DNA of 64,000 bases from Acinetobacter lwoffii (GCF_015602705.1 NZ_CP059081.1:691702-755701); one strand, 5' to 3'; positions 45,419 through 55,339 are shown, counted from the stretch's first letter. Program-made: numbers and translations. Notes: generated by a model not told the origin, from the letters alone.

Positions 45419-46399
45419 TTAATCTTTAAAATGTACCGGAATCCATTGATAGCTTTTATTGTCTTTAGAATAAATATGTCCAATCCCCGGAAATGGCAAA
45501 TGTGGTGCTGCTACCGTCTGACCATTTTTCGCATATTCAGCAAAATATTTTAAGCGGGTTTCGATCGCCTTTTTCGGATCGACATCAAAGTCAACGCCGG
45601 TCTGTGGGCGATCAAACTGCAGCGTATGTGAGTGCACAATATCTCCAATAAACACCATCTGCTGACCTTTAGATTTTAAGCTAAAACCAAAATGCCCCGG
45701 TGTATGTCCAGCCGAACTGATAACATCGAAAGCATGGATTTTATCGCCAGTTTTAAAGGTTTTGAGCTGATTCTTGGCCTGATAGGGGGCAATGGCTTTC
45801 TTGATTTTATCGACTGTGCCCAAAAAACCTGCCTGCTTGGCTTTTGGTAATTTGTCTACCGTTTTGGGATCCATCCAGAAATCCAGTTCAGCTTGAGATA
45901 CATAAATGTTGGCATTAGGGAAATTGGCAACGCCGTTATTACTGATACCGCATACATGATCAGGATGTAAATGCGTGAGCAGGATGGCATTGACCTGTTC
46001 AGGTTTATGCCCTGAAGCCTGTAAATTGGAATACACTGAACCTAGGTGTGGACCATTACAGCTTGAAGTACCGCTATCGACCAGAACCAGTTCCTTGGCT
46101 GTATTGACCAGAAAGGCATTCACGGAGGTCTGGATGCCTTTGGCTTGATCGACGTAGTGTTTTTTCAAGATTTGGTCGGCTTGAGCTGCTGGAATATCTT
46201 TAAATAAGGCTTTGGACAGATAATTGGTACCATCCAGCAGGGCAGTAATCTGGTAATCTCCGAAGTTATGCTGATAATACCCCGGAACCTGTTTTTGTTG
46301 TTGGGTGCTAGAAACGGTTTGCGCATGTGTTTGAGAGATACCCGCCATTGAACCTAAAGCAAACAGTGACACGACGAGAGAAGAGGTGAAGTATTTCAT
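45419..46399 (-). CDS. Exported metallo-beta-lactamase-fold hydrolase
   Basis: I start at the ATG at 46399 because it begins a clear signal peptide (MKYFTSSLVVSLFALGSMAG, cleavage likely after SQTHA at residue 26); the frame upstream is not homologous. The 326-residue protein has the MBL zinc motifs: THLHPDH (H143, H145, D147, H148), AGHTPGHFGF, a bridging Asp in FIGDIVHSH and a last His near PHLPFPGIGHI. It is probably a periplasmic metal-dependent hydrolase, such as a lactonase, glyoxalase-like or arylsulfatase-like enzyme. Substrate unknown; not a typical beta-lactamase. Confidence 0.85.
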   Translation of the reverse strand: MKYFTSSLVVSLFALGSMAGISQTHAQTVSSTQQQKQVPGYYQHNFGDYQITALLDGTNYLSKALFKDIPAAQADQILKKHYVDQAKGIQTSVNAFLVNTAKELVLVDSGTSSCNGPHLGSVYSNLQASGHKPEQVNAILLTHLHPDHVCGISNNGVANFPNANIYVSQAELDFWMDPKTVDKLPKAKQAGFLGTVDKIKKAIAPYQAKNQLKTFKTGDKIHAFDVISSAGHTPGHFGFSLKSKGQQMVFIGDIVHSHTLQFDRPQTGVDFDVDPKKAIETRLKYFAEYAKNGQTVAAPHLPFPGIGHIYSKDNKSYQWIPVHFKD

Positions 46400-46498
46400 G
46401 GCTATTCTTATGTAATTAAAGTCAATTCTATGTATTAGCACGGATGCCAGCAAAAAAAATATGAATATATTTACCATTTTTTAAAATGGAAGTGCCGA

Positions 46499-46523
46499 TT
46501 TGGCATCTGTACTAAAAATTCAG
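46499..46523 (+). repeat. Intergenic motif, copy 1
   Basis: TTTGGCATCTGTACTAAAAA then TTCAG. It lies between the metallo-beta-lactamase-fold gene (minus) and a small membrane gene (plus). The other copy is at 55433. Confidence 0.4.
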
Positions 46524-46634
46524 TCTGAATCTGTATATTGATTTTTTGAAAGTTAAAAACCTGTTTTTTCATTAAAATATTATTATAAATAAAATGCTTA
46601 GATATATTTCACTTTTTATGAAAAGCTCGTTAAC

Positions 46635-46784
46635 ATGGGGTATTACGAACAAGCTTTGGGTGTCGCGATGAATTTTTGGAAAAGAAAAAACAATGCCAGC
46701 TTTGTGTTTTTCATCATTACCTTATATGCGCTGATTGGTTTTGGACTAGGCTTTGTGATTTGGGAATTTATGTTGCAAGGCTGA
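46635..46784 (+). CDS. Small single-span membrane protein (49 aa, start uncertain)
   Basis: Frame from ATG 46635 (MGYYEQALGV) or the internal ATG at 46668 (MNFWKRKNNAS) to 46784. Residues after KRKNN form one hydrophobic helix (FVFFIITLYALIGFGLGFVIW) followed by a short tail ending FMLQG. A terminator with a T-run follows 13 bases after the stop, which supports a real gene. No good ribosome site for either start. Function unknown. Confidence 0.5.
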   Translation: MGYYEQALGVAMNFWKRKNNASFVFFIITLYALIGFGLGFVIWEFMLQG

Positions 46785-46797
46785 GTGACCCAGCAAT

Positions 46798-46827
46798 AAA
46801 AAAGCCTCTAGAGATAGGGGCTTTTTT
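46798..46827. terminator. Bidirectional terminator between the small membrane gene and the lipoprotein gene
   Basis: AAAAAAGCCTCTA pairs with TAGGGGCTTTTTT (one mismatch, loop gaga), with T-runs in both directions. Confidence 0.85.
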
Positions 46828-46838
46828 ATATTTATAAC

Positions 46839-47195
46839 TTATTTAGCACATTCAGGCTGAGAACGGTCAATCACTTGAGTGCCTTCTACACGATAGCCAA
46901 TCTGACCAATAATAAATGCTTGATTAAGTTGAGTAATTACCACATCAGAAAGTGCAACAGCACAACGGTCTTTTTCAATTGCGCGATCTACTGCTGTTTT
47001 GAAGTTAGGAATACCAAGTGGGAATAAAATCACAGGAACTTTATCTTCGCCTTTAACGCGTTCACCTTTCACAAACTGGTTTGAGTTTAGGTTGTAGTTT
47101 TTAGTAGATGCAACTGTCATGTCAGCCATACGTACTGAACAACCTGTAAATGCAATTGTAGACATCGCTAGAACTGAAACTAGTAATTTTTTCAT
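46839..47195 (-). CDS. Lipoprotein of unknown function (118 aa)
   Basis: Signal peptide MKKLLVSVLAMSTIAFTGC with a lipobox FTGC, so the mature protein starts at Cys19. The sequence that follows (ADMTVASTKNYNLN, then VPVILFPLGIPNFKTAVDRA) resembles small outer-membrane-lipoprotein families. Ser follows the lipid-bearing Cys, which would favour outer-membrane sorting by enteric rules. No specific function is recognisable. There is a GG-rich region before the ATG on the minus strand. Confidence 0.8.
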   Translation of the reverse strand: MKKLLVSVLAMSTIAFTGCSVRMADMTVASTKNYNLNSNQFVKGERVKGEDKVPVILFPLGIPNFKTAVDRAIEKDRCAVALSDVVITQLNQAFIIGQIGYRVEGTQVIDRSQPECAK

Positions 47196-47288
47196 GCTTA
47201 CCCCGAATAATTATAAAAGAATAAAAAAGCGCATTGATTTTATATTGAAAATATTAAAAATCAAGAAATTAAATTTAACTTATGATAT

Positions 47289-47322
47289 AAAAAAGCCCCT
47301 ACATCAGTAGAGGCTTTCTTTG
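47289..47322 (-). terminator. Hairpin downstream of metG
   Basis: AAAAAAGCCCCTAC pairs with GTAGAGGCTTTCTTT around atca. On the minus strand it lies 16 bases after the metG stop and is followed by T residues. Confidence 0.8.
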
Positions 47323-47337
47323 CTTAAAATGGAAATC

Positions 47338-49398
47338 TTAAGACACTTTATCACCCGGTTTAGCACCAGATTCAGGTGAAATCACCCAAACACCATCGCC
47401 ATTACCCGCAGCTAAAACCATACCATTTGAAATACCAAAGCGCATCTTACGTGGCGCAAGGTTAGCCACCATCACCACCAATTTACCTTTTAGGTCTTCA
47501 GGTTGATAGAACTCACGAATACCACTGAACACATTACGTGGCTCAGCTTCACCAACGTTTAAAGTGAGTTGAAGCAGTTTGTCAGAACCTTCAACTATAG
47601 CTGCTTCAAGAACTTCAGCCACACGTAGGTCAACTTTCATAAAGTCTTCGATGCCAATAATTTCAGCTTCACCGACTTTAGGTTCAGCTTTCTTCTCGAC
47701 CTTCTTCTCTTTTTTCTTTTCAGCTTTAGCTGGTTCAACAGCAGGAGCAGCTAAAGAATCTTTAGATGCATCGACCATGGCAGCAACCGCTTTTGGATCT
47801 ACACGTTGCATTAAGGGTTGGAACAATGCAATTTCATGACCCACTAGAATTGTTTCGCGAGAAGCAAAATCGAAGCTTTCAAGTTGCAAGAAATCTTGAA
47901 CCTGTTGAGCCAGTGTCGGCAATACAGGCGCTAAATACACTGCCAATTGACGGAACAGGTTGATCCCCACAGAACATACATCATGAACCTGTTGTTCCTG
48001 ACCTTCCTGCTTCGCAAGTGCCCAAGGCTTTTTCTCATCAATGTACTGGTTGGCTTTGTCTGCCAGCGCCATGATTTCACGAATCGCAGCAGAGAACTCA
48101 CGTGACTCATATTGCGCTGCGATTGAATCACCCGCATCAATGAAGCTTTGAACCAATTCAGGCTCTGCACAAGTTGCAGATAATTTATTGTCAAATTTAG
48201 TATTGATGAACTTCGCACAACGGCTGGCAATGTTGACCACTTTACCAACCAAGTCAGAATTTACTTTTTGTACAAAGTCATCCAGGTTCAAGTCAGAATC
48301 TTCAACTTTGTCAGAAAGTTTCGACGCGAAGTAATAACGTAGATATTCAGGGTTTAAATGCTCTAAATAGGTTTCCGCTTTAATAAAGGTACCACGAGAT
48401 TTAGACATCTTCTGACCGTTGACTGTCAGGAAGCCATTTACGAATAAGCCTGATGGCGTACGGTAATTTGCACCTTCCAGCATTGCGGGCCAGAACAGGG
48501 CATGGAAATACACGATGTCTTTACCAATGAAGTGATAGACCTCATTTTCAGAATCTTTTTTCCAGTAGTCATCAAAATTCAATTCAGGACGTTTGGTTTT
48601 GATGTAGTTTTCAAAGCTCGACATATAACCAATCGGCGCATCCACCCAAACATAGAAATATTTGTTTGGCGCATCTGGAATTTCAAAACCGAAGTATGGC
48701 GCATCACGTGAGATGTCCCAGTCGTTCAAGCCATTTTCAAACCATTCGTCCAGCTTGTTGGCAATCGATACCGGCAAGCGACCTTCATCACGAGTCCATT
48801 TTTGCAGGTATTCACCAAAATTTGGCAATTTAAAGAAGTAATGATCAGATGATTTTTCGACTGGAGTTGCCCCACTTAAAGTTGAATGCGGATTCAACAA
48901 TTCTGTTGCATTATAGGTAGCACCGCAGACTTCACATGAGTCGCCGTATTGATCTTCCGCCTTACATTTCGGGCAGGTGCCTTTAATGAAACGGTCTGAC
49001 AGGAACATGCCTTTTTCAGGATCAAAAAGCTGGGTCACCGGACGAACTGCAATATTGCCAGCATCGCGGTTTTTCACATAGATTTCAGACGCACGAGCAC
49101 GGTTGGTATCGCTATGTGTAGAATCATAATGATCGAAATGCACACCGAAACCGTCAAAGTCACGAATGTGTTCTTTTTGCACATTGGCAATTTGCGCTTC
49201 AGGTGAAATGCCATTCGCTTCGGCACGCAGCATGATCGCAGTTCCGTGAGCATCATCCGCACAGACATAAGTCACATCATGACCCATCGCACGCATCGCA
49301 CGTACCCAAATATCAGCTTGGATATAACCGAGTAGGTGACCCATATGAATAGGGCCGTTGGCGTATGGAAGGGCGTTAGTGACTAAGATATTACGCAC
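47338..49398 (-). CDS. metG: Methionyl-tRNA synthetase
   Basis: MetG charges tRNA-Met. The 686-residue protein has the class I signature in HIGH form ([21 protein letters not shown] region, about 12-24) and KMSKS at about 333. A zinc-binding knuckle is seen as [19 protein letters not shown] (two CxxC pairs, about 146-162). A C-terminal tRNA-binding (Trbp111-like) domain begins near [14 protein letters not shown]. Between catalytic and tRNA-binding domains lies a Lys/Ala/Glu-rich linker ([19 protein letters not shown]). No neighbours on the same transcript are evident. Confidence 0.97.
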   Translation of the reverse strand: MRNILVTNALPYANGPIHMGHLLGYIQADIWVRAMRAMGHDVTYVCADDAHGTAIMLRAEANGISPEAQIANVQKEHIRDFDGFGVHFDHYDSTHSDTNRARASEIYVKNRDAGNIAVRPVTQLFDPEKGMFLSDRFIKGTCPKCKAEDQYGDSCEVCGATYNATELLNPHSTLSGATPVEKSSDHYFFKLPNFGEYLQKWTRDEGRLPVSIANKLDEWFENGLNDWDISRDAPYFGFEIPDAPNKYFYVWVDAPIGYMSSFENYIKTKRPELNFDDYWKKDSENEVYHFIGKDIVYFHALFWPAMLEGANYRTPSGLFVNGFLTVNGQKMSKSRGTFIKAETYLEHLNPEYLRYYFASKLSDKVEDSDLNLDDFVQKVNSDLVGKVVNIASRCAKFINTKFDNKLSATCAEPELVQSFIDAGDSIAAQYESREFSAAIREIMALADKANQYIDEKKPWALAKQEGQEQQVHDVCSVGINLFRQLAVYLAPVLPTLAQQVQDFLQLESFDFASRETILVGHEIALFQPLMQRVDPKAVAAMVDASKDSLAAPAVEPAKAEKKKEKKVEKKAEPKVGEAEIIGIEDFMKVDLRVAEVLEAAIVEGSDKLLQLTLNVGEAEPRNVFSGIREFYQPEDLKGKLVVMVANLAPRKMRFGISNGMVLAAGNGDGVWVISPESGAKPGDKVS

Positions 49399-49572
49399 GG
49401 ATATGACTCTCTCATTCGTATATTATGCAAGGTGGACGATTTTACCTGAGATATGCAAAAGTTGCATAAGGCTTTTAGTGAATTATTCAAAATTGCTGAT
49501 AGCATTGTCATCAACTCGGTTTAATCAAATAATCTTTTTATATATCAATGAAAAATAATAACAGATTAAAGA

Positions 49573-50157
49573 ATGATTAATTTTTTTAAAAATGCGTTAA
49601 AAATGTTTCTGTATCTTGTATTTTTGCCATGCACTTTATTTGCGATTTGTTTCATCATCAATTTAAAAATCGTAGATGATCAGCAACATCAAAAAAGGTT
49701 AGATGATTCTGTTTTAGCGGATCGTGAACAATTTCCGAATTTACCTGATCCCATTTTTTATTTTAGTCGCCATCATGGTGGTGATTGGGGTGTGTGGGTA
49801 ATGGTTTATCCACTCAATGATAAAACCAAACAAGTATTTCTAAAGCAATGGAAGTATGGTGAAGCCAAGACCGTTGAGCATATTGAATGTATTCAACCGA
49901 CGGTAAAGAAACGTTGGAAAACATGGCATTCCAATATTCATTATGTCGTTTCGGATCCGTGGTTTAAGTTGCCTAGACAAGAAAGAGTTCGAGATTCATT
50001 CATTGTTTTTGGTTCAGAAAAACAGATTGAAACCGTTGAACAGGCATGTCAGGAACCCATGTTTAAAAAGATTGAGAAAGCCAAACCTTACTATAATAAT
50101 TATTGGGCAATCACTGAAAAACAAAAGTTATTGTTGAGCGTAAATGGTTTTTATTAA
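49573..50157 (+). CDS. Hypothetical membrane-anchored protein (194 aa)
   Basis: An N-terminal hydrophobic segment (about 8-30, FLYLVFLPCTLFAICFIINL) anchors a 160-residue hydrophilic domain, probably periplasmic. That domain is rich in Trp, Lys and Tyr (GGDWGVWVMVYPLNDKTKQ and NNYWAITEKQKLLLSVNGFY). No conserved motif that I recognise. It is divergent from metG, with 170 bases between the starts. The next gene is a hypothetical protein on the same strand. Confidence 0.7.
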   Translation: MINFFKNALKMFLYLVFLPCTLFAICFIINLKIVDDQQHQKRLDDSVLADREQFPNLPDPIFYFSRHHGGDWGVWVMVYPLNDKTKQVFLKQWKYGEAKTVEHIECIQPTVKKRWKTWHSNIHYVVSDPWFKLPRQERVRDSFIVFGSEKQIETVEQACQEPMFKKIEKAKPYYNNYWAITEKQKLLLSVNGFY

Positions 50158-50273
50158 AATCAGGAATGATTGAGTTTAGTTAAATCGTTAAAACATCCGA
50201 CTTAGCACTACGAGCCAAGCAAGAATCGTGGATAATAGTGCGCTATTGCATTTATTAAAAGAGTAAGCCGTCC

Positions 50274-51077
50274 ATGATCGAATACGACGACTATGAAGAT
50301 GACCAACCAGTGACGCGCATTAAGCAAAATGCTGCGAGTCAAAAACAATTGGGCAGTCAGATTTTAAAAGATGCAAAAGCTTATCTTGAAGGCATCTCGG
50401 CAGATGAACATACACTTTTAATTAAAACCTTATCGGGCTTGGCAGAGCAAGATGCTTACTTCCAAGTGCTTGCAGATCAGCTGGATCAACCGATTGGGGC
50501 AAAGTTTGCCAATGATGCTTTAAACCTCATGCATTTTTGGCCAACCATTCACCAGTTTGAAGATGTTGAGCAATTTAATTTACTCGATATGATCAATAGC
50601 GAATATTTCCAAACTGAAATGCTGAAAGCCTTTGATGCTTTAGAGATTGATGAAGAGATCAAAGCCAAGCGCCGTTTGGTGTTGCTTGAAAGCTTGAAAA
50701 TGTACAAGCTTGGCTTTTACAGCGGTTGTATTCCCAATGTCTATGCACAGCTTGAAGGCATTTTGACTGATATTCTGATCAAAACAGGCTTTTTAAAGCA
50801 AAATGGCACCAAGTTTGTCGATGTTTATAAAATCGTACCGGGTTTAAAAGGCAATGAAATTAAAAGCCTGTGGCATAAGTCCAAAATCGCGATTGAACTG
50901 AATCCATATTTTGCTGAACTTGCTGCCTATAAAATGGATTCAAGCTCGAATGTGACCATGACCCGTCACAACATGCTACATGGCACAGATATAGACAATT
51001 TCAATCAAGCACGCAGCTTCATTCTGTTTATATGGTTGTTCTCTGCGGTCAGCTTTATGAGTACTTTGCGTGCCTAA
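50274..51077 (+). CDS. Hypothetical protein with HEPN-like RxxxxH motif (267 aa)
   Basis: The 267-residue soluble protein begins acidic (MIEYDDYEDDQPVTRIK) and is largely helical. Near the C-terminus (R231 to H236) it has RHNMLHG, which fits the Rx4-6H catalytic motif of HEPN-type nucleases, preceded by a long helical region and followed by a hydrophobic helix (FILFIWLFSAVSF). This pattern resembles HEPN or abortive-infection-type proteins, but the match rests on one short motif. No toxin or antitoxin partner is adjacent. Monocistronic by spacing. Confidence 0.65.
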   Translation: MIEYDDYEDDQPVTRIKQNAASQKQLGSQILKDAKAYLEGISADEHTLLIKTLSGLAEQDAYFQVLADQLDQPIGAKFANDALNLMHFWPTIHQFEDVEQFNLLDMINSEYFQTEMLKAFDALEIDEEIKAKRRLVLLESLKMYKLGFYSGCIPNVYAQLEGILTDILIKTGFLKQNGTKFVDVYKIVPGLKGNEIKSLWHKSKIAIELNPYFAELAAYKMDSSSNVTMTRHNMLHGTDIDNFNQARSFILFIWLFSAVSFMSTLRA

Positions 51078-51460
51078 CCTGAAGCAATGTCTCATGATAA
51101 ATTTGCATTCTATAAACAGCAGATGTGGATTGGCAACATACACCCTTTAGCTTTGAAAATTACGCCATGACGGAATTTGAATTGGCAGGCTAAAGGAAAT
51201 GTGCTGACAGAATTACAAAGAAATGCTTTGCTGAAACCCTGCGAATAGATGGACTTGGACGGCCCGAATACAAAAGCCTGCATCATCTTTAGCATAGAGC
51301 TTTTCAATACGGATTTGACTCAGCTCATGCTACATCCTGCAAACAATAGCAACAACATGTACAGGCTTTGTTGCAGTTTGCTTACTTCGCCCGATTCGCG
51401 TGATGCTTTGTGCTAAAAAATGGCTGATTGTTTATATGATATGCCTAAGGAGGGTACCTC
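51078..51460. other. Gap with no intact gene
   Basis: About 380 bases between the HEPN-like gene and the hydrophilin-like gene. The plus-strand frame beginning with ATG at about 51088 is interrupted by stops within 30 and 56 codons and may be a decayed gene, but I cannot identify it. AAGGAGGG just before 51461 belongs to the next gene. Confidence 0.4.
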
Positions 51461-52258
51461 ATGACTCAGCAGAACCAAAACAATACGTCGAAGCAAAATC
51501 AAGATAAAGAACAACATGCACGCGAATTGAATGATCAGCTTGCAAAAGAGCAAAAGCAAAACGAGATAGATAAACAGCATAATCAGGAACATAAGAACGG
51601 TCAAAGTGCCCAGACCCATGCTGATCAGAAGTCTGATACCCAGCACAACGGCAAAGATGCAAATGCTGAGCAATCAGCGCAAAAAGATAGTTCTCAAGAG
51701 AATCAGTCCGATAAAAAAACTGAAAGCTTTAAGATGGATGATCTAAAAGCCAAGGCGATTGCGATCGGTGAGGAGCTATTGCAAAAAGGTGAAAAGCTTC
51801 TGAATGAGCTGAAACATGGTAAATCTGACGGCCAGCAAAATGCTGAGCAAGGTTCGGATGATGTGAAAAAGGCCAAAGCAGATCATACATCTCAAGATAA
51901 ATCATCTAACAAGTCAGATAAACAAAATGCTAAAGATGGTCAGACCGATCAGCAGGCAAGTATGGCAAATTTAAAAGATGAAGCCATGCATAAGTTTGAA
52001 GATACCAGACAGAAAATCACAGACTTATTCAGCGAAGCCTCGGTTAAGTTCGCTGATCTGAAACAGATGGCGACTGATACGATGAATAAAATGAAAGATA
52101 ATCAATCGAAGGAAAGTGATTCGGATCAGCAGCAAGATGCCAAAGATACAGATTCAGAAAGCAAATCTCAGTCCAAAAAGGATGAATCGAAACAAGATCA
52201 GGATAAAAACACCAAGGATCAACAAGACAAATCTGAAAACAATAAAAATCATAAATAG
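51461..52258 (+). CDS. Hydrophilin / LEA-like disordered stress protein
   Basis: The 265-residue protein is extremely hydrophilic: Gln, Asn, Asp, Lys and Ser make up most residues, and there is no Cys, Trp or Pro-rich core. Two amphipathic helical stretches stand out, about 85-125 (KMDDLKAKAIAIGEELLQKG) and about 165-210 (LKDEAMHKFEDTRQKITDLF), flanked by disordered linkers. Such composition is that of bacterial hydrophilins and LEA-like proteins. In A. baumannii two such proteins, DtpA and DtpB, protect against drying and are under BfmR control. I recall this but cannot test whether this gene is an orthologue. A strong AAGGAGGG ribosome site suggests high expression. Confidence 0.75.
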   Translation: MTQQNQNNTSKQNQDKEQHARELNDQLAKEQKQNEIDKQHNQEHKNGQSAQTHADQKSDTQHNGKDANAEQSAQKDSSQENQSDKKTESFKMDDLKAKAIAIGEELLQKGEKLLNELKHGKSDGQQNAEQGSDDVKKAKADHTSQDKSSNKSDKQNAKDGQTDQQASMANLKDEAMHKFEDTRQKITDLFSEASVKFADLKQMATDTMNKMKDNQSKESDSDQQQDAKDTDSESKSQSKKDESKQDQDKNTKDQQDKSENNKNHK

Positions 52259-52261
52259 TCT

Positions 52262-52310
52262 GTGATCATAGAGCCACTTTAATTACAGAGGGTTAAAGTG
52301 GCTTGATCAC
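52262..52310. repeat. Long two-part hairpin behind the hydrophilin gene
   Basis: GTGATCA (52262-52268) and AGCCACTTTAA (52272-52282) pair with TTAAAGTGGCT (52293-52303) and TGATCAC (52304-52310): an 18-bp stem interrupted by a three-base bulge. No run of T follows; it may act as a terminator without a U-tract, or as an mRNA stabiliser. Confidence 0.6.
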
Positions 52311-52547
52311 ATAAGATCAATAAAAAAAATTTATTACATCAAAATAATCTGCCTTTCTTTACTCTCAATCATTCATTTTTCATTATTTCTATTCACCAAG
52401 ATTTCATAAAATATTTCACAAAACCAAGTAAAATAGTTGGAAATTGAAGATATCTGTTTCATCTTCTCCAATACAGTGCTTAACCTTCGCCTAAAACACC
52501 GTTAAACTAAGCGATTCAGATGTCGATCTACATTTTTGGAGTAACCT

Positions 52548-53807
52548 ATGTCCTGGCTTTCTTCGCTTAAATCGGTTTTTTCGCCTTCCAAGGAGGTGAA
52601 CGAAGAAGCTGTGCAGAACGTACTGCAAAACTATATCTTGCCAAATTCCAGCAATGCCTTGAAAGATCGTATTACGCAGGTCAATGTACAGGGTGAAATT
52701 CTGCAAATTACTTTGAATACCTATCCCGAAGAAAAAGCGCAGCTGCAACAGATTCATGATGAACTGGCGGAAGCTTTGCAAAAATGTGGTATTCAAGAGC
52801 TGAATATGCACGTGATTCAGCAGAAAACTGGACATAAGCAAGAAGGTGGTTGCGGGCATAATCATGCTGAAGGTGAAAACTGTTCAAGCGAGCCTAAAGC
52901 TGAAGCAAAATCCAATCTTCCGCCTGTGGTTGATGCATCGGCACAGCCTGCAAAAGCAGAAGAACCTGATCCAAATAATCCGCCTATTCAAAAAGCTGCA
53001 CCGCAACAGCGTGATGTCCCGAAACATCCTCGTATTCAGAATGTGATTCTGGTGTCATCCGGCAAAGGTGGCGTAGGTAAATCGACCACGACTGTCAATC
53101 TGGCCTTGGCTTTACAAAAATTAGGCCTGCGCGTAGGCGTACTCGATGCCGATATTTACGGTCCAAGTATTCCGACCATGCTCGGCAATGCCGGCAAAAC
53201 GCCAATGATCGAAGCAGAGCAGTTTGTCCCTATTGAAGCCTATGGAATGGCGGTGTTATCGATTGGACATTTAACTGGAGACCACAATACTCCAGTTGCC
53301 TGGCGTGGTCCAAAAGCCACGGGTGCATTAATGCAGTTATTCAATCAGACCCTATGGCCAGACCTTGATGTGCTGATGATTGATATGCCACCTGGCACAG
53401 GCGATATCCAGTTAACTCTCGCACAGCGTATTCCGGTGACGGGTGCAGTGATTGTGACGACGCCACAAAACGTGGCCTTGCTGGATGCGACTAAAGGCAT
53501 TGAATTGTTTAATCGGGTGCAGATTCCGATCATGGGCGTGATTGAAAACATGTCGACCCATATCTGCTCAAATTGTGGTTTTGAGGAACAGATTTTTGGT
53601 ACCGGCGGTGGCGATAAACTGTCTGAGCAATATCAAATTCCATTATTGGGCCGTTTACCCTTGGATGCTAAAATTCGTGAAAATGCGGATGCCGGTACAC
53701 CTTCTGTCATTGCCGAAGATGCTGCTGCAGAAAGCTATATGCTGATTGCAGAGAAAATTGCCGCACAGCTACCCAAAGCAGAAAAAGATCATAGCCGAAT
53801 TTTCTAA
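52548..53807 (+). CDS. apbC: Mrp/ApbC iron-sulfur cluster carrier ATPase
   Basis: This P-loop NTPase of the Mrp/NBP35 family carries Fe-S clusters to target proteins. Residues 1-90 form a DUF59-type domain (VQNVLQNYILPNSS). Then a variable linker contains CGHNHAEGENC, followed by a Pro/Ala-rich stretch. The ATPase domain starts at about 165, with the deviant Walker A SGKGGVGKST at about 170-179, LDADIYGPSIPTM, LMIDMPPGTGDIQLTL and the CSNCGF (CxxC) cluster-binding cysteines near 343. GGAG precedes the ATG. A terminator follows. It is also called mrp. Confidence 0.95.
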   Translation: MSWLSSLKSVFSPSKEVNEEAVQNVLQNYILPNSSNALKDRITQVNVQGEILQITLNTYPEEKAQLQQIHDELAEALQKCGIQELNMHVIQQKTGHKQEGGCGHNHAEGENCSSEPKAEAKSNLPPVVDASAQPAKAEEPDPNNPPIQKAAPQQRDVPKHPRIQNVILVSSGKGGVGKSTTTVNLALALQKLGLRVGVLDADIYGPSIPTMLGNAGKTPMIEAEQFVPIEAYGMAVLSIGHLTGDHNTPVAWRGPKATGALMQLFNQTLWPDLDVLMIDMPPGTGDIQLTLAQRIPVTGAVIVTTPQNVALLDATKGIELFNRVQIPIMGVIENMSTHICSNCGFEEQIFGTGGGDKLSEQYQIPLLGRLPLDAKIRENADAGTPSVIAEDAAAESYMLIAEKIAAQLPKAEKDHSRIF

Positions 53808-53830
53808 TTCTATAGAAAATTCAGATATTT

Positions 53831-53863
53831 AAGCCTTAGCTAAAAGCTAGGGCTTTTTATTTC
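53831..53863 (+). terminator. Terminator of apbC
   Basis: AAGCCTTAGCT pairs with AGCTAGGGCTT with one mismatch (loop aaa), then a T-run. Confidence 0.8.
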
Positions 53864-54052
53864 TTATTTTTAAAATTAGCTCGATTTAAATGGCCGAAAT
53901 TGACTGAAATGACTATCGGGTATTTATCCTAAATATTTGAATTAATTAAAATAAATAAATTTAAATTTTAGGTTATATGTTCTCTTACAATTATTTTTTT
54001 GCAGCACTGACCGAATTCTTCTATGCTACTCGGATTAGAGCGAGGTCAAACT

Positions 54053-54646
54053 ATGATTTCATGGTTTTTTATTGGTTTAGTGGCAACCATTCTTTTAACA
54101 CCAGGCCCAACCAATACCTTATTGGCATCTTCAGGCATTCAGGTCGGATTTAAAAAAACATTTCGTTTAATTCCTGCGGAAGCCTTTGGTTATCTGATCG
54201 CCATTAGCTTATGGGGCATTCTGATCGGAAAAATTTCCGTTCATCTTCCGCTTTTACCGACGATTCTCAAACTTTTTAGTGCTGGCTATATTCTATTTCT
54301 CGCTGTGAAATTATGGCGGACTGCAGAAATAAGCGAAAATTTTGAAAATGTCTCGATTCGCGCACGAGAATTATTTTTGGCAACCTTGCTTAATCCTAAA
54401 GCACTTTTATTTGCCTCCGCTATTTTTCCTGTCATTGTTTGGAAAAGTAGTCAGCATTATGTGACTCATATGCTTGTCTTTTTACTTCTGCTGATTCCGA
54501 TTGCATTCTTCTGGACTTTTTTAGGTTCAATCCTGGCCAGAAAAAACAGTCGTTGGCTCAATCAGAAAAACCTGCAGAAAACGGCTTCGCTGGTGCTAAT
54601 GAGCTTTTCTATTCCTTTAAGTTATTCTGCACTTTTAAGTTTATAA
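54053..54646 (+). CDS. LysE-family transporter (second copy)
   Basis: Starts at ATG 54053 (MISWFFIGLVATILLTPGPTNT) after a GAGG ribosome site; 197 residues. LTPGPTNTLL is the LysE/RhtB signature and there are about six hydrophobic segments, including LFLATLLNPKALLFASAIFP. Distant from the gene at 42 kb. An exporter of unknown substrate. The gene is probably monocistronic, between apbC and dcd. Confidence 0.88.
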   Translation: MISWFFIGLVATILLTPGPTNTLLASSGIQVGFKKTFRLIPAEAFGYLIAISLWGILIGKISVHLPLLPTILKLFSAGYILFLAVKLWRTAEISENFENVSIRARELFLATLLNPKALLFASAIFPVIVWKSSQHYVTHMLVFLLLLIPIAFFWTFLGSILARKNSRWLNQKNLQKTASLVLMSFSIPLSYSALLSL

Positions 54647-54769
54647 GCTAATCTCGATCAGCAATTTTTGGGCAACTTGAGCTCTCGGACTTTCACTTAT
54701 TTTCATTAGTGGCAATTTCAGTTAAAGTACGTCGCAATAACTTGTTCTTAAGATTTTTGGATTATATCA

Positions 54770-55339
54770 ATGGCAATTAAGTCTGATCGTTGGATTCGCG
54801 AAATGAGCGAAAAACACGGCATGATTGAACCGTATGCAGAAAACCAGGTACGTTTGGATGAAAATGGTCAAAAGCTGATTTCGTATGGCGTATCCAGCTA
54901 CGGCTATGACGTGCGTTGTGCACGCGAATTTAAAGTATTCACCAATGTGCATTCTGCAATTGTCGATCCGAAGAACTTTGATGAACGCAGCTTTATTGAT
55001 ATCGAGTCGGATGTTTGTATCATTCCGCCGAACTCGTTTGCTTTGGCGCGTACCATCGAATATTTCCGCATTCCCCGTAATGTCTTGACCGTGTGCTTAG
55101 GTAAATCGACTTATGCGCGTTGTGGCATCATTGTTAACGTGACTCCGCTTGAGCCAGAGTGGGAAGGACACGTCACTTTAGAGTTTTCAAATACGACCAA
55201 TCTTCCTGCGCGTATTTATGCAGGCGAGGGTGTGGCGCAGATGCTGTTTTTTGAATCTGATGAAGTCTGTGAAACCTCATATAAAGATCGTGGTGGTAAA
55301 TATCAAGGTCAGACAGGCGTTACTTTGCCGAAGACCTAA
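54770..55339 (+). CDS. dcd: dCTP deaminase
   Basis: Dcd deaminates dCTP to dUTP, the main route to dTMP in gamma-proteobacteria. The 189-residue protein has the family sequence [17 protein letters not shown], the active-site region [16 protein letters not shown], and the conserved trimer segment [26 protein letters not shown]. The C-terminus has QMLFFESD and the flexible lid [13 protein letters not shown]. The upstream DNA has a weak ribosome site. Confidence 0.97.
   Translation: MAIKSDRWIREMSEKHGMIEPYAENQVRLDENGQKLISYGVSSYGYDVRCAREFKVFTNVHSAIVDPKNFDERSFIDIESDVCIIPPNSFALARTIEYFRIPRNVLTVCLGKSTYARCGIIVNVTPLEPEWEGHVTLEFSNTTNLPARIYAGEGVAQMLFFESDEVCETSYKDRGGKYQGQTGVTLPKT

Noticed and set aside
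50274..51077. Toxin-antitoxin pair around the HEPN-like gene
   Set aside because: No small partner gene (such as a MNT-type nucleotidyltransferase) is adjacent on either side.
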